DNA from: Oscillospiraceae bacterium
Lineage (GTDB): Bacteria; Bacillota; Clostridia; Oscillospirales; CAG-272
NCBI GenBank assembly: GCA_015064155.1
Contig: SVST01000018.1
Location: forward strand, 1 to 56,151
Direction: 5' to 3'
DNA length: 56,151 nucleotides
Shown here: positions 21,421-30,480 of the stretch, in pieces
How positions within the stretch are numbered: position 1 is the first letter of the stretch
How the letters are laid out: each line of letters starts with the position of its first letter
Made by a program: the position numbers and the translations under genes
The notes under the pieces: model-generated
The model's database searches: none
What the model was told of the DNA's origin: nothing
What the model saw: the letters and a program-made list of their open reading frames with translations, nothing else

Positions 21421-22776
21421 TTATCGAATCTCTTTCGGCATCCATAAGTCCATGCGGTAGATCACCCCAAGCACAAGTGCCTCGGCAATCCATGCAATCA
21501 CCATGCCTGCCCAGAAGCCGTCCAATCCGTACTTGGCGGTCAACGGATAGCTTACCGCAATGCGGATTGCAGAGGAAAAGACGGTTGAGGAAATCAAAAG
21601 TCCCTTGGCTTTCACCGCGCGGAACACACCGTGGAACAAATTGTTCACGATGTTAAACACCGAAAACGGCAAGAAGACCCGTTGGAAAAAGACGGTCATC
21701 GCAATGCTCTCCTCTGCACTGCCCCGTTCGAAAAAGATCGATGCGGTAAACTGCGGAAAAATGACGCACGGAATCAACAACAGCAAGGTCAAAGCCGTGC
21801 TTTGCACAAGACCCACCCCAATTCCCCGCTTCAAACGCCGACGCATTTCGTCGCGCTCGAAAGGAGAGCCCAAGCACTGCGCCGTGTAGTTGCTGACGGT
21901 ACGGGAAGCATTGTAATACATGGTATTGGAAAGTCCCATGATCTGCATGCTGACCACGTAAGAGGCAATTGCCGCCTCACCCAAGGAATTGACAACGGGA
22001 GAGAGCAGTACGCCCGATACGTACATCGCGGCTTGCTGTAAAATCGGGGGAATCGAGTACGGAAGTGCTTCCTTGTTCTCTTTGAAGCTCCATTTGATCT
22101 TCCCACCATTTGGCAACAGCTTTTTGAAGTTGCTTTTGAAGCGCAGAATAAAGAACACCGCCACCACGGAAGCCGAGAACACCGAAGACCAGGCAATTCC
22201 CGCAACACCCATGCCCAACACGGTAACCGTCAGGATATTTCCGGCAATATTGAGCACCGACGAAAGCAGTGACATATAGAACGTGAACGCGCTGTCGCCC
22301 AGTCCTCCCAAAACGTAAATACAGTTGGTGCCAAAGTTAAACATTGCAAGACCGATCATATAAATTTGGAAATAGGTCTTTGCATCCTGCCAAAAAGCGG
22401 TTCCCTGCGGAACATTCAGCATGCGCAGCAAGGGGTCGGTAAAGAACAAGGCAGCCACCGCGACCACCAAGGAAGCCACCGTAGAAACCAGAAAATGCAC
22501 CCAAACCGCACGTTGGATTCGCTCGTACGCGCCCTCTCCGAACAAGCGCGCAACGTACATGGCAAAGCCAACCAGATAGCCGGCAAAAAGGTTGATAACA
22601 AACGTCAGAAACGACGAGGTCGCACCAATGGCGGCAAGTCCCTCTTCACCGAGATAATGCCCCGCGATCACGGTATCGATCGTGGTATACGCCTGCGACA
22701 AAAGACCGCTGAGCACCAACGGAATCGCAAACAGTATGAAATTTTTCCAGATATTTCCCTCGGTTAGCTTTTTCAT
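21421..22776 (-). CDS. MATE-family efflux transporter
   Basis: This 451-residue protein has twelve hydrophobic segments in two six-helix halves, typical of MATE exporters (FAIPLVLSGLLSQAYTTIDTVIAGHYLGEEGLAAIG type opening, here at residues about 17-50). MATE proteins export cationic drugs or metabolites with H+ or Na+ exchange. The start is placed at the ATG at 22776 after AGGGGA; the longer frame starting at TTG is less likely. It has its own promoter. The substrate is unknown. Confidence 0.9.
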   Translation of the reverse strand: MKKLTEGNIWKNFILFAIPLVLSGLLSQAYTTIDTVIAGHYLGEEGLAAIGATSSFLTFVINLFAGYLVGFAMYVARLFGEGAYERIQRAVWVHFLVSTVASLVVAVAALFFTDPLLRMLNVPQGTAFWQDAKTYFQIYMIGLAMFNFGTNCIYVLGGLGDSAFTFYMSLLSSVLNIAGNILTVTVLGMGVAGIAWSSVFSASVVAVFFILRFKSNFKKLLPNGGKIKWSFKENKEALPYSIPPILQQAAMYVSGVLLSPVVNSLGEAAIASYVVSMQIMGLSNTMYYNASRTVSNYTAQCLGSPFERDEMRRRLKRGIGVGLVQSTALTLLLLIPCVIFPQFTASIFFERGSAEESIAMTVFFQRVFLPFSVFNIVNNLFHGVFRAVKAKGLLISSTVFSSAIRIAVSYPLTAKYGLDGFWAGMVIAWIAEALVLGVIYRMDLWMPKEIR

Positions 22777-22814
22777 AAAGATTCCCCTTGACAACAGCGA
22801 ATAAGTCTGCTACA

Positions 22815-22843
22815 ATTATAGCAAAATTCGACCCCTTTTTCAA
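22815..22843 (-). promoter_or_regulatory. sigma-A promoter of the MATE gene
   Basis: Minus-strand TTGAAA, 17-bp spacer, TATAAT, 39 bases upstream of the start codon. Confidence 0.75.
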
Positions 22844-22930
22844 GATTTATTTACACAAATATCATACCGTTGCTTTCAAGTTTTTCGTACAACTTGAATG
22901 GACGCACAAGGAGAAGCGCAAACGGAAAAC

Positions 22931-22961
22931 ACGGGATATCGCCACGTTGACGGTATCCCGT
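22931..22961 (-). terminator. terminator of the GpsA-TSUP operon
   Basis: ACGGGATA (22931-22938) pairs with 22954-22961; on the minus strand a GTTTT tract follows. It lies just past the TSUP stop codon. Confidence 0.7.
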
Positions 22962-22969
22962 ATTTTCAA

Positions 22970-23716
22970 TCACTTTACAATCGCTTTAAAAATCATCAAC
23001 AATCCGCTGACGATCATCGCAAGATAGACGATCTGCTTGAGCCTCTTGGGATTCAGCTTATCAAACACGCATTTTCCAAGCAGATTTCCACTCATACAGC
23101 CCACCATACCGATTGCGGCATACAAAAGCAGCTCCCACGTAAGGATTCCGTTGACCGCACGCGTTCCGGTTGCGTAAAGCCCCGTGACGGCAAAATAAAA
23201 CTGCGTTGCCGCCAGATATACCATCGGATCTTCGGTCGCATTGGTAAGATAAAGAACGATAGGAGGTCCCCCCGTGGAAAACAGCCCGGTAAGGACTCCG
23301 CCAAAGGTTCCCGCAATAATTCCGTTCGGAACCGTCGGCTTTAGTTTGATATGCCGATTGAAGAACAGAAAATAGATGCTGAGCAGAATCAGCACGCTTC
23401 CTAACAAGATATCAAAAACGTCCGCCTTTACGTACTTGGCAAACATCACGGCGATCGGAATCGTGATCAGCGCGGCAATCAATGCGGGAAGTACGGTTTT
23501 AAAGGGGATTTTTTTTCGATAGTGAATCGCATTGTAGGTAGATGCACCGCAGGAAAACAAGGTCGATATTGCCGCTGCCTCGGTGTGAGCAGAAAATAAA
23601 AACGGCAAAAAAAGCATCACGAAAATTCCCAAGCCAAAGCCTGTAACGCGCTGCACAAACCCACCGCCCATGGCAATAAGTGCCAAAAGAACCAATTCTT
23701 GCCAACCAAGCTCCAT
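22970..23716 (-). CDS. TSUP-family (TauE/SafE) membrane permease
   Basis: This 248-residue protein has about eight hydrophobic segments and the two family repeats: GGGFVQRVTGFGLGIF near residue 17 and GGVLTGLFSTGGPPIVLYL near 138. TSUP proteins carry sulfite, sulfonates or other organic anions across the membrane; the substrate here is not predictable. It is the last gene of the minus-strand operon that begins with the GpsA-like gene, 23 bases after the FAD oxidoreductase. Its neighbours suggest an organic anion linked to glycerophosphodiester or hydroxy-acid use. Confidence 0.87.
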   Translation of the reverse strand: MELGWQELVLLALIAMGGGFVQRVTGFGLGIFVMLFLPFLFSAHTEAAAISTLFSCGASTYNAIHYRKKIPFKTVLPALIAALITIPIAVMFAKYVKADVFDILLGSVLILLSIYFLFFNRHIKLKPTVPNGIIAGTFGGVLTGLFSTGGPPIVLYLTNATEDPMVYLAATQFYFAVTGLYATGTRAVNGILTWELLLYAAIGMVGCMSGNLLGKCVFDKLNPKRLKQIVYLAMIVSGLLMIFKAIVK

Positions 23717-23739
23717 AATGTCAAATAAATCCTCTCGTT

Positions 23740-25032
23740 TTAATCCAAAATCGCGCCGTTTTCGCGCAATTCGCGTTGCAGACGCTCCACGTCAACCGCA
23801 CGCGGCTCCGTCTGATCCGCTACCGCAATCGCGCTTGCCAAGCCTGCCGCCTGACCCATTGCCATCGCCGCGGGCATACAACGCATTCCGCCCACCGCCT
23901 GGGACATGCAGGAAAGCGTCTTTCCCGCCACCAGAAGATTGCGGCAGTTCTTCGGGATCAAGCTGCGGTACGGAACGTAATACCGCTTTGCAACCTCAAT
24001 CTTGAAGTTCCCTTTTTCGGCATCGCTTCTGCCGTGTACGTCCATTCCAAAGCCGTATACCGCGATACGGTCCTCAAATTTCGTGCCGTTGGACACGTCC
24101 TCCACGGTGATTTGATACTCTCCCTTAATGTGACGGCTCTCACGAACCCCCAAAACGGGAGCCACCCGCAAAAGATGTGCCTCGGAAAAACCGGGCGTTT
24201 CATTTTTCAGCACGTCGAATGCCTTGAACACCTGATACCGTGCCTCGCTGTGGGCATCGGTCAGACTGTGCGAGTTGGCTTGATCGACGTTATACACATG
24301 ATAGTGATTGACCGTATATCTGCCCGCTTCGACGTTGCGATACGCCTTTACGGGGCGCGGCGGTCTTTCACCGTACGCCGTATATGCCGCCTCATCCACA
24401 CCGCCAACTTCAAACATCAAGGTGCCGGGCTGCGGCACACCGCTTTTCTCGTCGCCCTTGTAGGTCGGCACCCCAGCCTTCTCGGCAACCGCCGCCGTAC
24501 CGGTGCAATCGATATAGGTCTTTGCCGTCACCGCGATCGGACCCTCCAGAGCCGACAGCACCACCGCTTTGATCGTTTTTTCATCCATGATGCAATCGGT
24601 AAAGCGCGTGTAGCACAACAGATCAACCCCCGCCTCACGCACCATTTCATCCAAAACGATCTCCAGATAATAGGGATCAAACGGTGTCACGTGCCGATGG
24701 TATTTTTCGATAAACGACGTGTAAACGCTTTTGGTTTCCACCAATTCGGGCTCGATTACCGCACCGTATTTTTTCAAGCGTTCCACAATCTCGCGAAACA
24801 GACCGCAAACGGTGGGTTCGTTGCCGTCACGGTCATACACCGTCATCAACGGTCCGACCAGAGCCCCCGTAGCCATCCCACCCAAGGAAGCGTTGGATTC
24901 TACCAAGAGGGTTTTTGCACCGCGTCTTGCTGCCGCAACCGCCGCACATACCCCCGCGGGACCGCCGCCCAAAACGGCAACGTCATAGCTTCCGTACAGA
25001 GGAATCTCTTTTTGGTAGGTCATCGTTTTCAT
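23740..25032 (-). CDS. FAD-dependent oxidoreductase
   Basis: This 430-residue protein belongs to the FAD_oxidored (PF12831-type) family. The dinucleotide-binding motif is DVAVLGGGPAGVCAAVAAAR (about 17-36), followed by LLVESNASLGGMATGALVG. A second FAD contact is CTGTAAVAEKAGVPTYKGD, and the C-terminal NLLVAGKTLSCMSQAVGGMR and AMAMGQAAGLASAIA close the flavin site. The substrate is unknown; relatives are found in sugar or polyol clusters. AAGGAGA lies before the ATG. It sits between the glycerophosphodiesterase and the permease in one operon. Confidence 0.85.
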   Translation of the reverse strand: MKTMTYQKEIPLYGSYDVAVLGGGPAGVCAAVAAARRGAKTLLVESNASLGGMATGALVGPLMTVYDRDGNEPTVCGLFREIVERLKKYGAVIEPELVETKSVYTSFIEKYHRHVTPFDPYYLEIVLDEMVREAGVDLLCYTRFTDCIMDEKTIKAVVLSALEGPIAVTAKTYIDCTGTAAVAEKAGVPTYKGDEKSGVPQPGTLMFEVGGVDEAAYTAYGERPPRPVKAYRNVEAGRYTVNHYHVYNVDQANSHSLTDAHSEARYQVFKAFDVLKNETPGFSEAHLLRVAPVLGVRESRHIKGEYQITVEDVSNGTKFEDRIAVYGFGMDVHGRSDAEKGNFKIEVAKRYYVPYRSLIPKNCRNLLVAGKTLSCMSQAVGGMRCMPAAMAMGQAAGLASAIAVADQTEPRAVDVERLQRELRENGAILD

Positions 25033-25052
25033 CGTGCTTTCTCCTTATGGTG

Positions 25053-25865
25053 TCAGTCGTGGTATCCCTTTTTCCGCAACAGCTCCAAAATCTCGTCGGG
25101 ATTGTTGCAGGTAATCAGCGTCGCTCCGTTTTGGATCGCCAGATCGACGCCCTCCTCGTCCTTTACTCCGGCACCTGCCCAAGGCTCAGGACCCATCTGC
25201 TGCATACGGTCAAATTCGTATTTATCCGCCATGTTGATATCATTGAACGTCGAACGGAACATGCAGGTGCAAAAGCCATATGAGTATGGGTCGATTGTAG
25301 GCTTATCGCGCATCACGGAAATCGGATAGTAAACGTGCTGGCGATATTTCTTGCCGTATGCTTTAAAAATATACTCATTGAGCTCATTCGACCACGAATT
25401 GATCACCACGCGATCGGTAAAGCCGTATTCGTCAATCATTTTCAGCACGCGATCACAAACCGAAAGCGCGCGTTTTTCGTTGCCGGGCTGACTTGGATAT
25501 TCTTTCAACTCGACGTCGAGCGTGATGGTGGGATGATCCTTGACAAGCTCCATGAATTCACGGAACGTGGGAATCTGTACACCGCGAAATTCCTCGCCCA
25601 TAAAGATACCTGCGTCGAGCGCACGAAGCTCGGCAAGCGTTTTTTCACACACCTTACCCGTGCCGTTGGTCGTGCGATCTACCGTTGCGTCGTGAATGAC
25701 CACCAATTCATCGTCATAGGTCACGCGCACGTCAAGTTCAAGCTGATCGACCCCCAAATCCAATGCCGCTTGAAATGCGGGGATGGTATTTTCGGGATAT
25801 TTCGTTTTCCAGCCGCGATGCGCCGCGACGTATATATTTTGCTTACTCTGCTTCCAGTAGTTCAT
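25053..25865 (-). CDS. glycerophosphodiester phosphodiesterase
   Basis: This 270-residue GDPD-family TIM barrel has the expected site: AAHRGWKTKYPENT (His16, Arg17, Glu25, Asn26), QLELDVRVT (Glu43, Asp45) and VVIHDATVDRTTNGTG (His58). It hydrolyses glycerophosphodiesters, from deacylated phospholipids or teichoic acid fragments, to glycerol-3-phosphate and an alcohol. There is no signal peptide, so it acts in the cytoplasm. Its ATG is 3 bases after the stop of the GpsA-like gene and has no clear ribosome site, which suggests translational coupling. The product G3P is the substrate of that neighbour. Confidence 0.9.
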   Translation of the reverse strand: MNYWKQSKQNIYVAAHRGWKTKYPENTIPAFQAALDLGVDQLELDVRVTYDDELVVIHDATVDRTTNGTGKVCEKTLAELRALDAGIFMGEEFRGVQIPTFREFMELVKDHPTITLDVELKEYPSQPGNEKRALSVCDRVLKMIDEYGFTDRVVINSWSNELNEYIFKAYGKKYRQHVYYPISVMRDKPTIDPYSYGFCTCMFRSTFNDINMADKYEFDRMQQMGPEPWAGAGVKDEEGVDLAIQNGATLITCNNPDEILELLRKKGYHD

Positions 25866-25868
25866 AAC

Positions 25869-26915
25869 TCAATACGCAAACGTAAAGCTTTCCCAAGGAA
25901 TGTTGACTTCTTTTTTGTCGGTCAGGATCTCGTCGATGTGGAGAAGCAACGGGAAGTCCTCCTCCTTGAGCACACCTGCCGCGATGCGATTGCGAATGGC
26001 ACGTGCTACGCGAACGGCAACCACCAGGGATTCCAGCGTCACACCGTTGAGCTCCGCCTTTGCTTCGTCAATATTCAAGCCGCGACCGAGCAGAATGCCC
26101 ACAAGACGGGTACGTCCGCCGTAAACGGTTACGTACAAGTCACCCGCGCCAACCGCCAGGTTATCCAAGGTACCTGCGCCCTGATAATCGAGCAGACGCG
26201 ACATTTCCTTCACTGCCTGACCGAATACCGCTGCTTGCGAGTTGAAGTGCAGCTCGCTGTCGATACCGAAAGTCTTCTGATTCAAGCCGATGGTCAACGC
26301 AATTCCCAACGCGTAACCGTTCTTGAGCGCAACCGCACTCTCGATGCCAACGACGTCGGTGGAAAGGCTGATGTGATAATAATCGGTTGCCATGATCTTT
26401 TTGAACATCTGCAGGGTCTTCAGATCCTTGCCGCAGAAGGCAACCTCGGTTTGGTCGTGCGCTACCAATTCATAGCTGGTGCAGGGACCGCCGATGGCAT
26501 TGATCGAACGGGTGAGTCCCTTTTCCGCCAATCTCTGCTCCCACAATTCGGGATAGGTCAACAGCTTTCCGTCCTCGGTATCCATCAAGCCCTTGGTAAC
26601 CGAAAGAACGGGCAGCGTTTCGGGAAGTGCGGGCAGCACGTAGTCGGAGAACCAATCCACGCCAAAGCTGCTCACGCCGCCGATCACCATATCGGCACCC
26701 TTGATCGCGTCCTGCATCTCTTCGATTTGATAGTACTTCACACCCGCGGGAAAATCGCGGTTGAATTTGGGATGACGGTCGGTCTTGCGACAGGTGTCGA
26801 TGATTTCACGGTCAAGGGGTGTACCGACCAAGCGGACCTCGTTTCCGTTTTCTCTTGCGGGGAAAGCCAACGCAGAGCCCATCATACCCGCGCCGATGAT
26901 TGTTACAATAGCCAT
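25869..26915 (-). CDS. NAD(P)-dependent glycerol-3-phosphate dehydrogenase-like protein
   Basis: This 348-residue protein is GpsA-like. The N-terminal Rossmann motif is VTIIGAGMMGSALAFPA, followed by SVTKGLMDTEDGK, a central ALKNGYALGIALTIGLN segment in place of the usual KN motif, and NLAVGAGDLYVTVYGGRTRLVG, equivalent to the GpsA GLGDLxxTCxSxxSRN block. GpsA interconverts G3P and dihydroxyacetone phosphate. Divergence from housekeeping GpsA and pairing with a glycerophosphodiesterase point to a catabolic or specialised role. The start at 26915 follows GGAAGG; the longer frame up to 27110 runs through the promoter and is rejected. Confidence 0.82.
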   Translation of the reverse strand: MAIVTIIGAGMMGSALAFPARENGNEVRLVGTPLDREIIDTCRKTDRHPKFNRDFPAGVKYYQIEEMQDAIKGADMVIGGVSSFGVDWFSDYVLPALPETLPVLSVTKGLMDTEDGKLLTYPELWEQRLAEKGLTRSINAIGGPCTSYELVAHDQTEVAFCGKDLKTLQMFKKIMATDYYHISLSTDVVGIESAVALKNGYALGIALTIGLNQKTFGIDSELHFNSQAAVFGQAVKEMSRLLDYQGAGTLDNLAVGAGDLYVTVYGGRTRLVGILLGRGLNIDEAKAELNGVTLESLVVAVRVARAIRNRIAAGVLKEEDFPLLLHIDEILTDKKEVNIPWESFTFAY

Positions 26916-26978
26916 AATAAAAAACCTTCCTTTCGGCGAAGCCGTTAAAAATATCCCCCAAAAAGGCAAGAATGAGGG

Positions 26979-27007
26979 TTGAATCTGCCGGGGTCCCATG
27001 ATATAAT
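26979..27007 (+). promoter_or_regulatory. sigma-A promoter of the 27172 gene
   Basis: TTGAAT, 17-bp spacer, TATAAT. Transcription should start near 27014 and leave a leader of about 158 bases before the ATG at 27172. Confidence 0.65.
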
Positions 27008-27051
27008 GAGAGAAACAGATTTCCTCCCGCGCCTCTCGGAGCGTTGTCCCT

Positions 27052-27080
27052 ATTGTATCATGTTTGAAACTTGTTGTCAA
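27052..27080 (-). promoter_or_regulatory. sigma-A promoter of the GpsA operon
   Basis: Minus-strand TTGACA, 17-bp spacer, TACAAT; start of transcription near 27045. It faces the plus promoter at 26979, so the two transcripts overlap by about 30 bases at their 5' ends. Confidence 0.75.
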
Positions 27081-27171
27081 TAGGTGGAGTAAATGTTGAA
27101 ATTTGATCAAAATCTTTCAAAAATCATTTCATACTTTTTCAAACTTTTGCAAATAGAAAGGAAATCAAGAC

Positions 27172-29268
27172 ATGTTTTTGCAAGCAAAACCGATCTTCCC
27201 CAGAGGAAAGTCCGAAGCCCTAAACCAATTTGCGGCTTTTCACTGCCATCTTCCCACAATCAAAGGGGCACAGCTCTACGTTACTGCTGCCGGCTTCTAC
27301 CGCGTATTCGTCAACGGTGCGTTCGTCGCGTTCGGACCTGCAAGAACCGCGTTGCACTACGCACGCGTCGACGTAATCGAGCTGGACGGCTATCACCGTG
27401 ACGGCGGCAATGAAATTCTCGTTGAGGTTGTCGGCTATGCCTGCCGCAGTCTTTCCACCGTGCGTCAGCCCTCCTATTTGTGCGCGGAGGTTCGCACCGA
27501 GTGCGAGGTGCTTGCCTGCACGGGACGCGACTTCACGGCAACGCAGCCCGGTACCAAGCTGCAAAACGTCATGCGATATTCGGTGCAACGGCACTTCTCC
27601 GAGGTCTGGGATCTGCGCGAGGATGCCCTTGCAACCACAGAAAAAGAGGTGGAGATCGAGGTTCTCCCCCTGCATCTGACCTATATTCCCCGTACGGCGC
27701 CCTATCCTTATTACGAAGACGTCGTCTATACCGAAAGCTGCTCACGCGGAACGCTTTGTAAGGATACGGAAAAGCCCCCCAAGGGAAAGATCTATTCCTT
27801 TGTACCGTCCGAGTACTGGGGACGCATTGAGGATGACGATATTCTTTATCACCCCTACCACTGGGTGTACGAGCAGGCGCAAACCAAAACAGGCAGCGGC
27901 GAAGCACTGCCCCTGACCCTGAAAGAAACCGAATACGCAATTTTTGATCTTTCGCAAATTGAAACAGGCTTTTTGTGCATTGACGCAACCGCACAGGCGG
28001 AAAGCGACCTGATCGTTGGATTCTCGGAGGACGGCACACCCGACCGTTTTGAGTACACCGATATCAGCGGCTACCAAGCAATCGAATACCTTTTGCCCGC
28101 AGATCGCCGCACGTCTGTGATGAGCTTTGAGCCATACGTTTGCCGCTGGCTGATCGTTTGCGCAAAGAAAGGCACGGTAACGCTGAACAAGCTGGGCATT
28201 AAGGTGTTCCAAAACGACGTCAGCAAAATCGAAATTCCGAGCACGCTTTCCCCCGAGCTTCGCTCGATTTACCGCGCCGCCATCCGCACCTTTGCGCACA
28301 ATGCAGTGGACGTTTTTTCCGACTGTCCCTCCCGCGAGAGAGCCGGCTGGCTTTGCGATTCCTATTTTACCGCAAAGACCGAGTACGAGCTGTTCGGGAA
28401 AGTCCCCGTGGAGGATGCGTTCCTTGAAAACTACCGGCTTTACGAGGGCAACGGCGATCTGCCCGAGGGCATGATTCCCATGTGCTTCCCCGCCGACGTC
28501 CCCGATGCGGGAAGAGGCGATTATATTCCTCAATGGTCGATGTGGTTCCTGATTGAACTGGAGGAATATCTCAACCGCCGCAACCCCTCGATTGACCGTG
28601 AGCTGTTCCGTGCGCGCGTGGACGGATTGCTTGCCTTCTATGCCAAATACGAAAACGGGGACGGACTTTTGGAAAGACTTCCCTCCTGGAACTTCGTGGA
28701 GTGGAGCGTGGCAAACAAGTGGACGCTGGACGTCAATTACCCCACCAACTTCCTCTACGCACAGGTGCTGGAATCGGTATACCGCATTTACGGGGACGAA
28801 AAGCTGCTTCGAAAGGCGCAGGCGGTCAGACGCGAAACAATTGCACAGTCCTTCAACGGACGCGTCTTCCTTGACCATGCCGTGCGCGATGAAAACGGAA
28901 CGCTTTGCCGCCTTGACGATTGCTCCGAGGCGGGTCAATACTACGCGATTCTCTTCGGCGGATTCGATCTGAACGACAAAAAATACGCAGAGCTCAAGCA
29001 TCTGGTCACAAAGGTCTTTACTCCTGCGCGCACAGAATATCCCGAGATCCATCCCGTCAACGCCTTTATCGGTGCCTACCTGCGTCTTGAAACGCTGGTG
29101 AAGCTGGAGGAATACGAAACGCTGCTTTCCGATATCGTCGGCTTTTTCGGTCACATGGAAGAGGCAACGGGAACGCTTTGGGAATACCGCGAGCGTCACG
29201 GCAGCCGCGACCACGGCTTTGCATCCTACGCGCTCGTTGCAATCCGTAAGGCATTGAACCTTTCTTAA
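27172..29268 (+). CDS. GH78-like alpha-L-rhamnosidase family protein
   Basis: This 698-residue protein has an N-terminal jelly roll (LYVTAAGFYRVFVNGAFVAFGPARTA, about 35-60), a second beta domain, and an (alpha/alpha)6 barrel starting near 380 with FSDCPSRERAGWLCDSYF. That stretch is a clear DCPxRExxGW motif bearing catalytic acids, and SWNFVEWS follows at about 500. It is a distant paralogue of the enzyme at 6013 and keeps the motif better. It lacks a signal peptide, so it is cytoplasmic. The ribosome site is GAAAGGAAA. The two Gfo/Idh/MocA genes downstream have their own promoter. Confidence 0.8.
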   Translation: MFLQAKPIFPRGKSEALNQFAAFHCHLPTIKGAQLYVTAAGFYRVFVNGAFVAFGPARTALHYARVDVIELDGYHRDGGNEILVEVVGYACRSLSTVRQPSYLCAEVRTECEVLACTGRDFTATQPGTKLQNVMRYSVQRHFSEVWDLREDALATTEKEVEIEVLPLHLTYIPRTAPYPYYEDVVYTESCSRGTLCKDTEKPPKGKIYSFVPSEYWGRIEDDDILYHPYHWVYEQAQTKTGSGEALPLTLKETEYAIFDLSQIETGFLCIDATAQAESDLIVGFSEDGTPDRFEYTDISGYQAIEYLLPADRRTSVMSFEPYVCRWLIVCAKKGTVTLNKLGIKVFQNDVSKIEIPSTLSPELRSIYRAAIRTFAHNAVDVFSDCPSRERAGWLCDSYFTAKTEYELFGKVPVEDAFLENYRLYEGNGDLPEGMIPMCFPADVPDAGRGDYIPQWSMWFLIELEEYLNRRNPSIDRELFRARVDGLLAFYAKYENGDGLLERLPSWNFVEWSVANKWTLDVNYPTNFLYAQVLESVYRIYGDEKLLRKAQAVRRETIAQSFNGRVFLDHAVRDENGTLCRLDDCSEAGQYYAILFGGFDLNDKKYAELKHLVTKVFTPARTEYPEIHPVNAFIGAYLRLETLVKLEEYETLLSDIVGFFGHMEEATGTLWEYRERHGSRDHGFASYALVAIRKALNLS

Positions 29269-29335
29269 ACAAAAAATAGACAAGTTCAATGATGGAAAAA
29301 CAAAAAAATGGTATGTCCAATATAAAGATTAGATA

Positions 29336-29364
29336 TTTACTTTTGACAAAAACTATTATATAAT
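29336..29364 (+). promoter_or_regulatory. sigma-A promoter of the Gfo/Idh/MocA operon
   Basis: TTTACT, 17-bp spacer, TATAAT. The -10 lies inside the palindrome at 29349-29370. Confidence 0.65.
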
Positions 29365-29370
29365 AGTTTT
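29349..29370. promoter_or_regulatory. perfect 22-bp palindrome over the -10
   Basis: AAAACTATTAT and its exact complement meet without a gap. Its place over the -10 suggests an operator for a dimeric repressor; no regulator gene adjoins it. Confidence 0.6.
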
Positions 29371-29418
29371 GAACGGAAAAATCCGTCTTTCAAATCAAGA
29401 AAGGTTTAGGTAAAAAAC

Positions 29419-30480
29419 ATGAGAGTAATCGCTGTTATCGGATGCGGAAGAATTGCCAAGGGCTCTCACTTCCCCGCGCTGTCCAAAATGGATGACGTCA
29501 AGATCAAGTATGCTTGCGACCTGCTGATTGAAAAGGCAGAAGCAATGAAAGAAAAGTATCCCGAGAAGATCGAGAACGTTATCACCGACTACAAAATCGC
29601 TTTGGCTGACCCCGAGGTTGAGGCTGTTTGGGTGCTGACTCCCAACTACGCACACTACACCGTAGCAATGGATGCAATGCGCGCAGGAAAGCACGTTTTC
29701 GTAGAGAAGCCCATCACCGTAAACTACAAGCTGTCCTGCGAGATGGCTGAAGAGGCTGCAAAGCAGAACAAGATTCTGAACATCGGTGTTTGCAACCGTT
29801 ATCACAAGTCGGTTGAAATGCTGGAAGAGATGAATCGCCAGGGTAAGTTCGGTAACATCTACCACGTATACTGCTCTTTCCGTGATTTCCGTTCCATCCC
29901 CGGTCTTGGCGGTGCATTCACCACCAAGGAACAGTCGGGCGGCGGTGTATTGATCGACTGGGGTATCCACTTCCTCGACCTGATTCTGTACATCCTGGGC
30001 GGCGCTAAGCTGGAAACCCTGACCTGCGACGCATACTGCGAAATGGCAAAGGATATGAAGTCCTATAAGTACAACAGCATGTGGGCGGAGGATACCAGTG
30101 ACATCGAAAACGGAACCAACGACGTTGACGACTATATCACCGGTCATATCCGTACCGATAAGGCTTCGATCTCCTTCAACGGTGCTTGGGCACACAACAT
30201 CAATCAAAAGGGACAGATGTTCATCGACTTCATGGGTGACAAGGGCGGCGCACGCTTGACCTACGGTAAGAGATTCGAGTTCTATGACGGCGAAACTCTG
30301 GAAACCACCACCTACGATTATGACATTCCCAATATGTACTACGAGGAAGACAAGGCATTCCTGGAATCCACCCTTACCGGTGTGAAGACCAAGACGCATA
30401 TCGACAATATTCTCGAAAGCGCAAAGTTGCTTGATGCACTCTACGCTTCCGCAGAGCAGAAAAAGGAGATCAGATTCTGA
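29419..30480 (+). CDS. Gfo/Idh/MocA-family oxidoreductase
   Basis: This 353-residue protein has a Rossmann motif AVIGCGRIAKGSHFPAL (about 5-21), AVWVLTPNYAHYTVAMDAMRAGKHVFVEKP with the catalytic-site EKP lysine (about 99-101), and C-terminal GGGVLIDWGIHFLDLI. The family oxidises or reduces sugars and inositols with NAD(P). The substrate is not known. It overlaps the next gene by one base (TGATG), so the pair is translationally coupled, and expression is probably controlled at the palindromic promoter. Confidence 0.88.
   Translation: MRVIAVIGCGRIAKGSHFPALSKMDDVKIKYACDLLIEKAEAMKEKYPEKIENVITDYKIALADPEVEAVWVLTPNYAHYTVAMDAMRAGKHVFVEKPITVNYKLSCEMAEEAAKQNKILNIGVCNRYHKSVEMLEEMNRQGKFGNIYHVYCSFRDFRSIPGLGGAFTTKEQSGGGVLIDWGIHFLDLILYILGGAKLETLTCDAYCEMAKDMKSYKYNSMWAEDTSDIENGTNDVDDYITGHIRTDKASISFNGAWAHNINQKGQMFIDFMGDKGGARLTYGKRFEFYDGETLETTTYDYDIPNMYYEEDKAFLESTLTGVKTKTHIDNILESAKLLDALYASAEQKKEIRF

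Noticed and set aside
25335-26948. 537-residue plus-strand reading frame opposite the GpsA and GDPD genes
   Set aside because: It is the mirror of clear enzyme genes with motifs, has no ribosome site and no domain; long antisense frames arise from the codon usage here.
26916-27110. 65-residue N-terminal extension of the GpsA-like protein
   Set aside because: The extension crosses the promoter at 27052-27080; the Rossmann motif begins right after the ATG at 26915, which has a ribosome site.
27742-29289. 515-residue minus-strand frame opposite the second GH78 gene
   Set aside because: Antisense shadow of a gene with intact catalytic motifs; no promoter or ribosome site.
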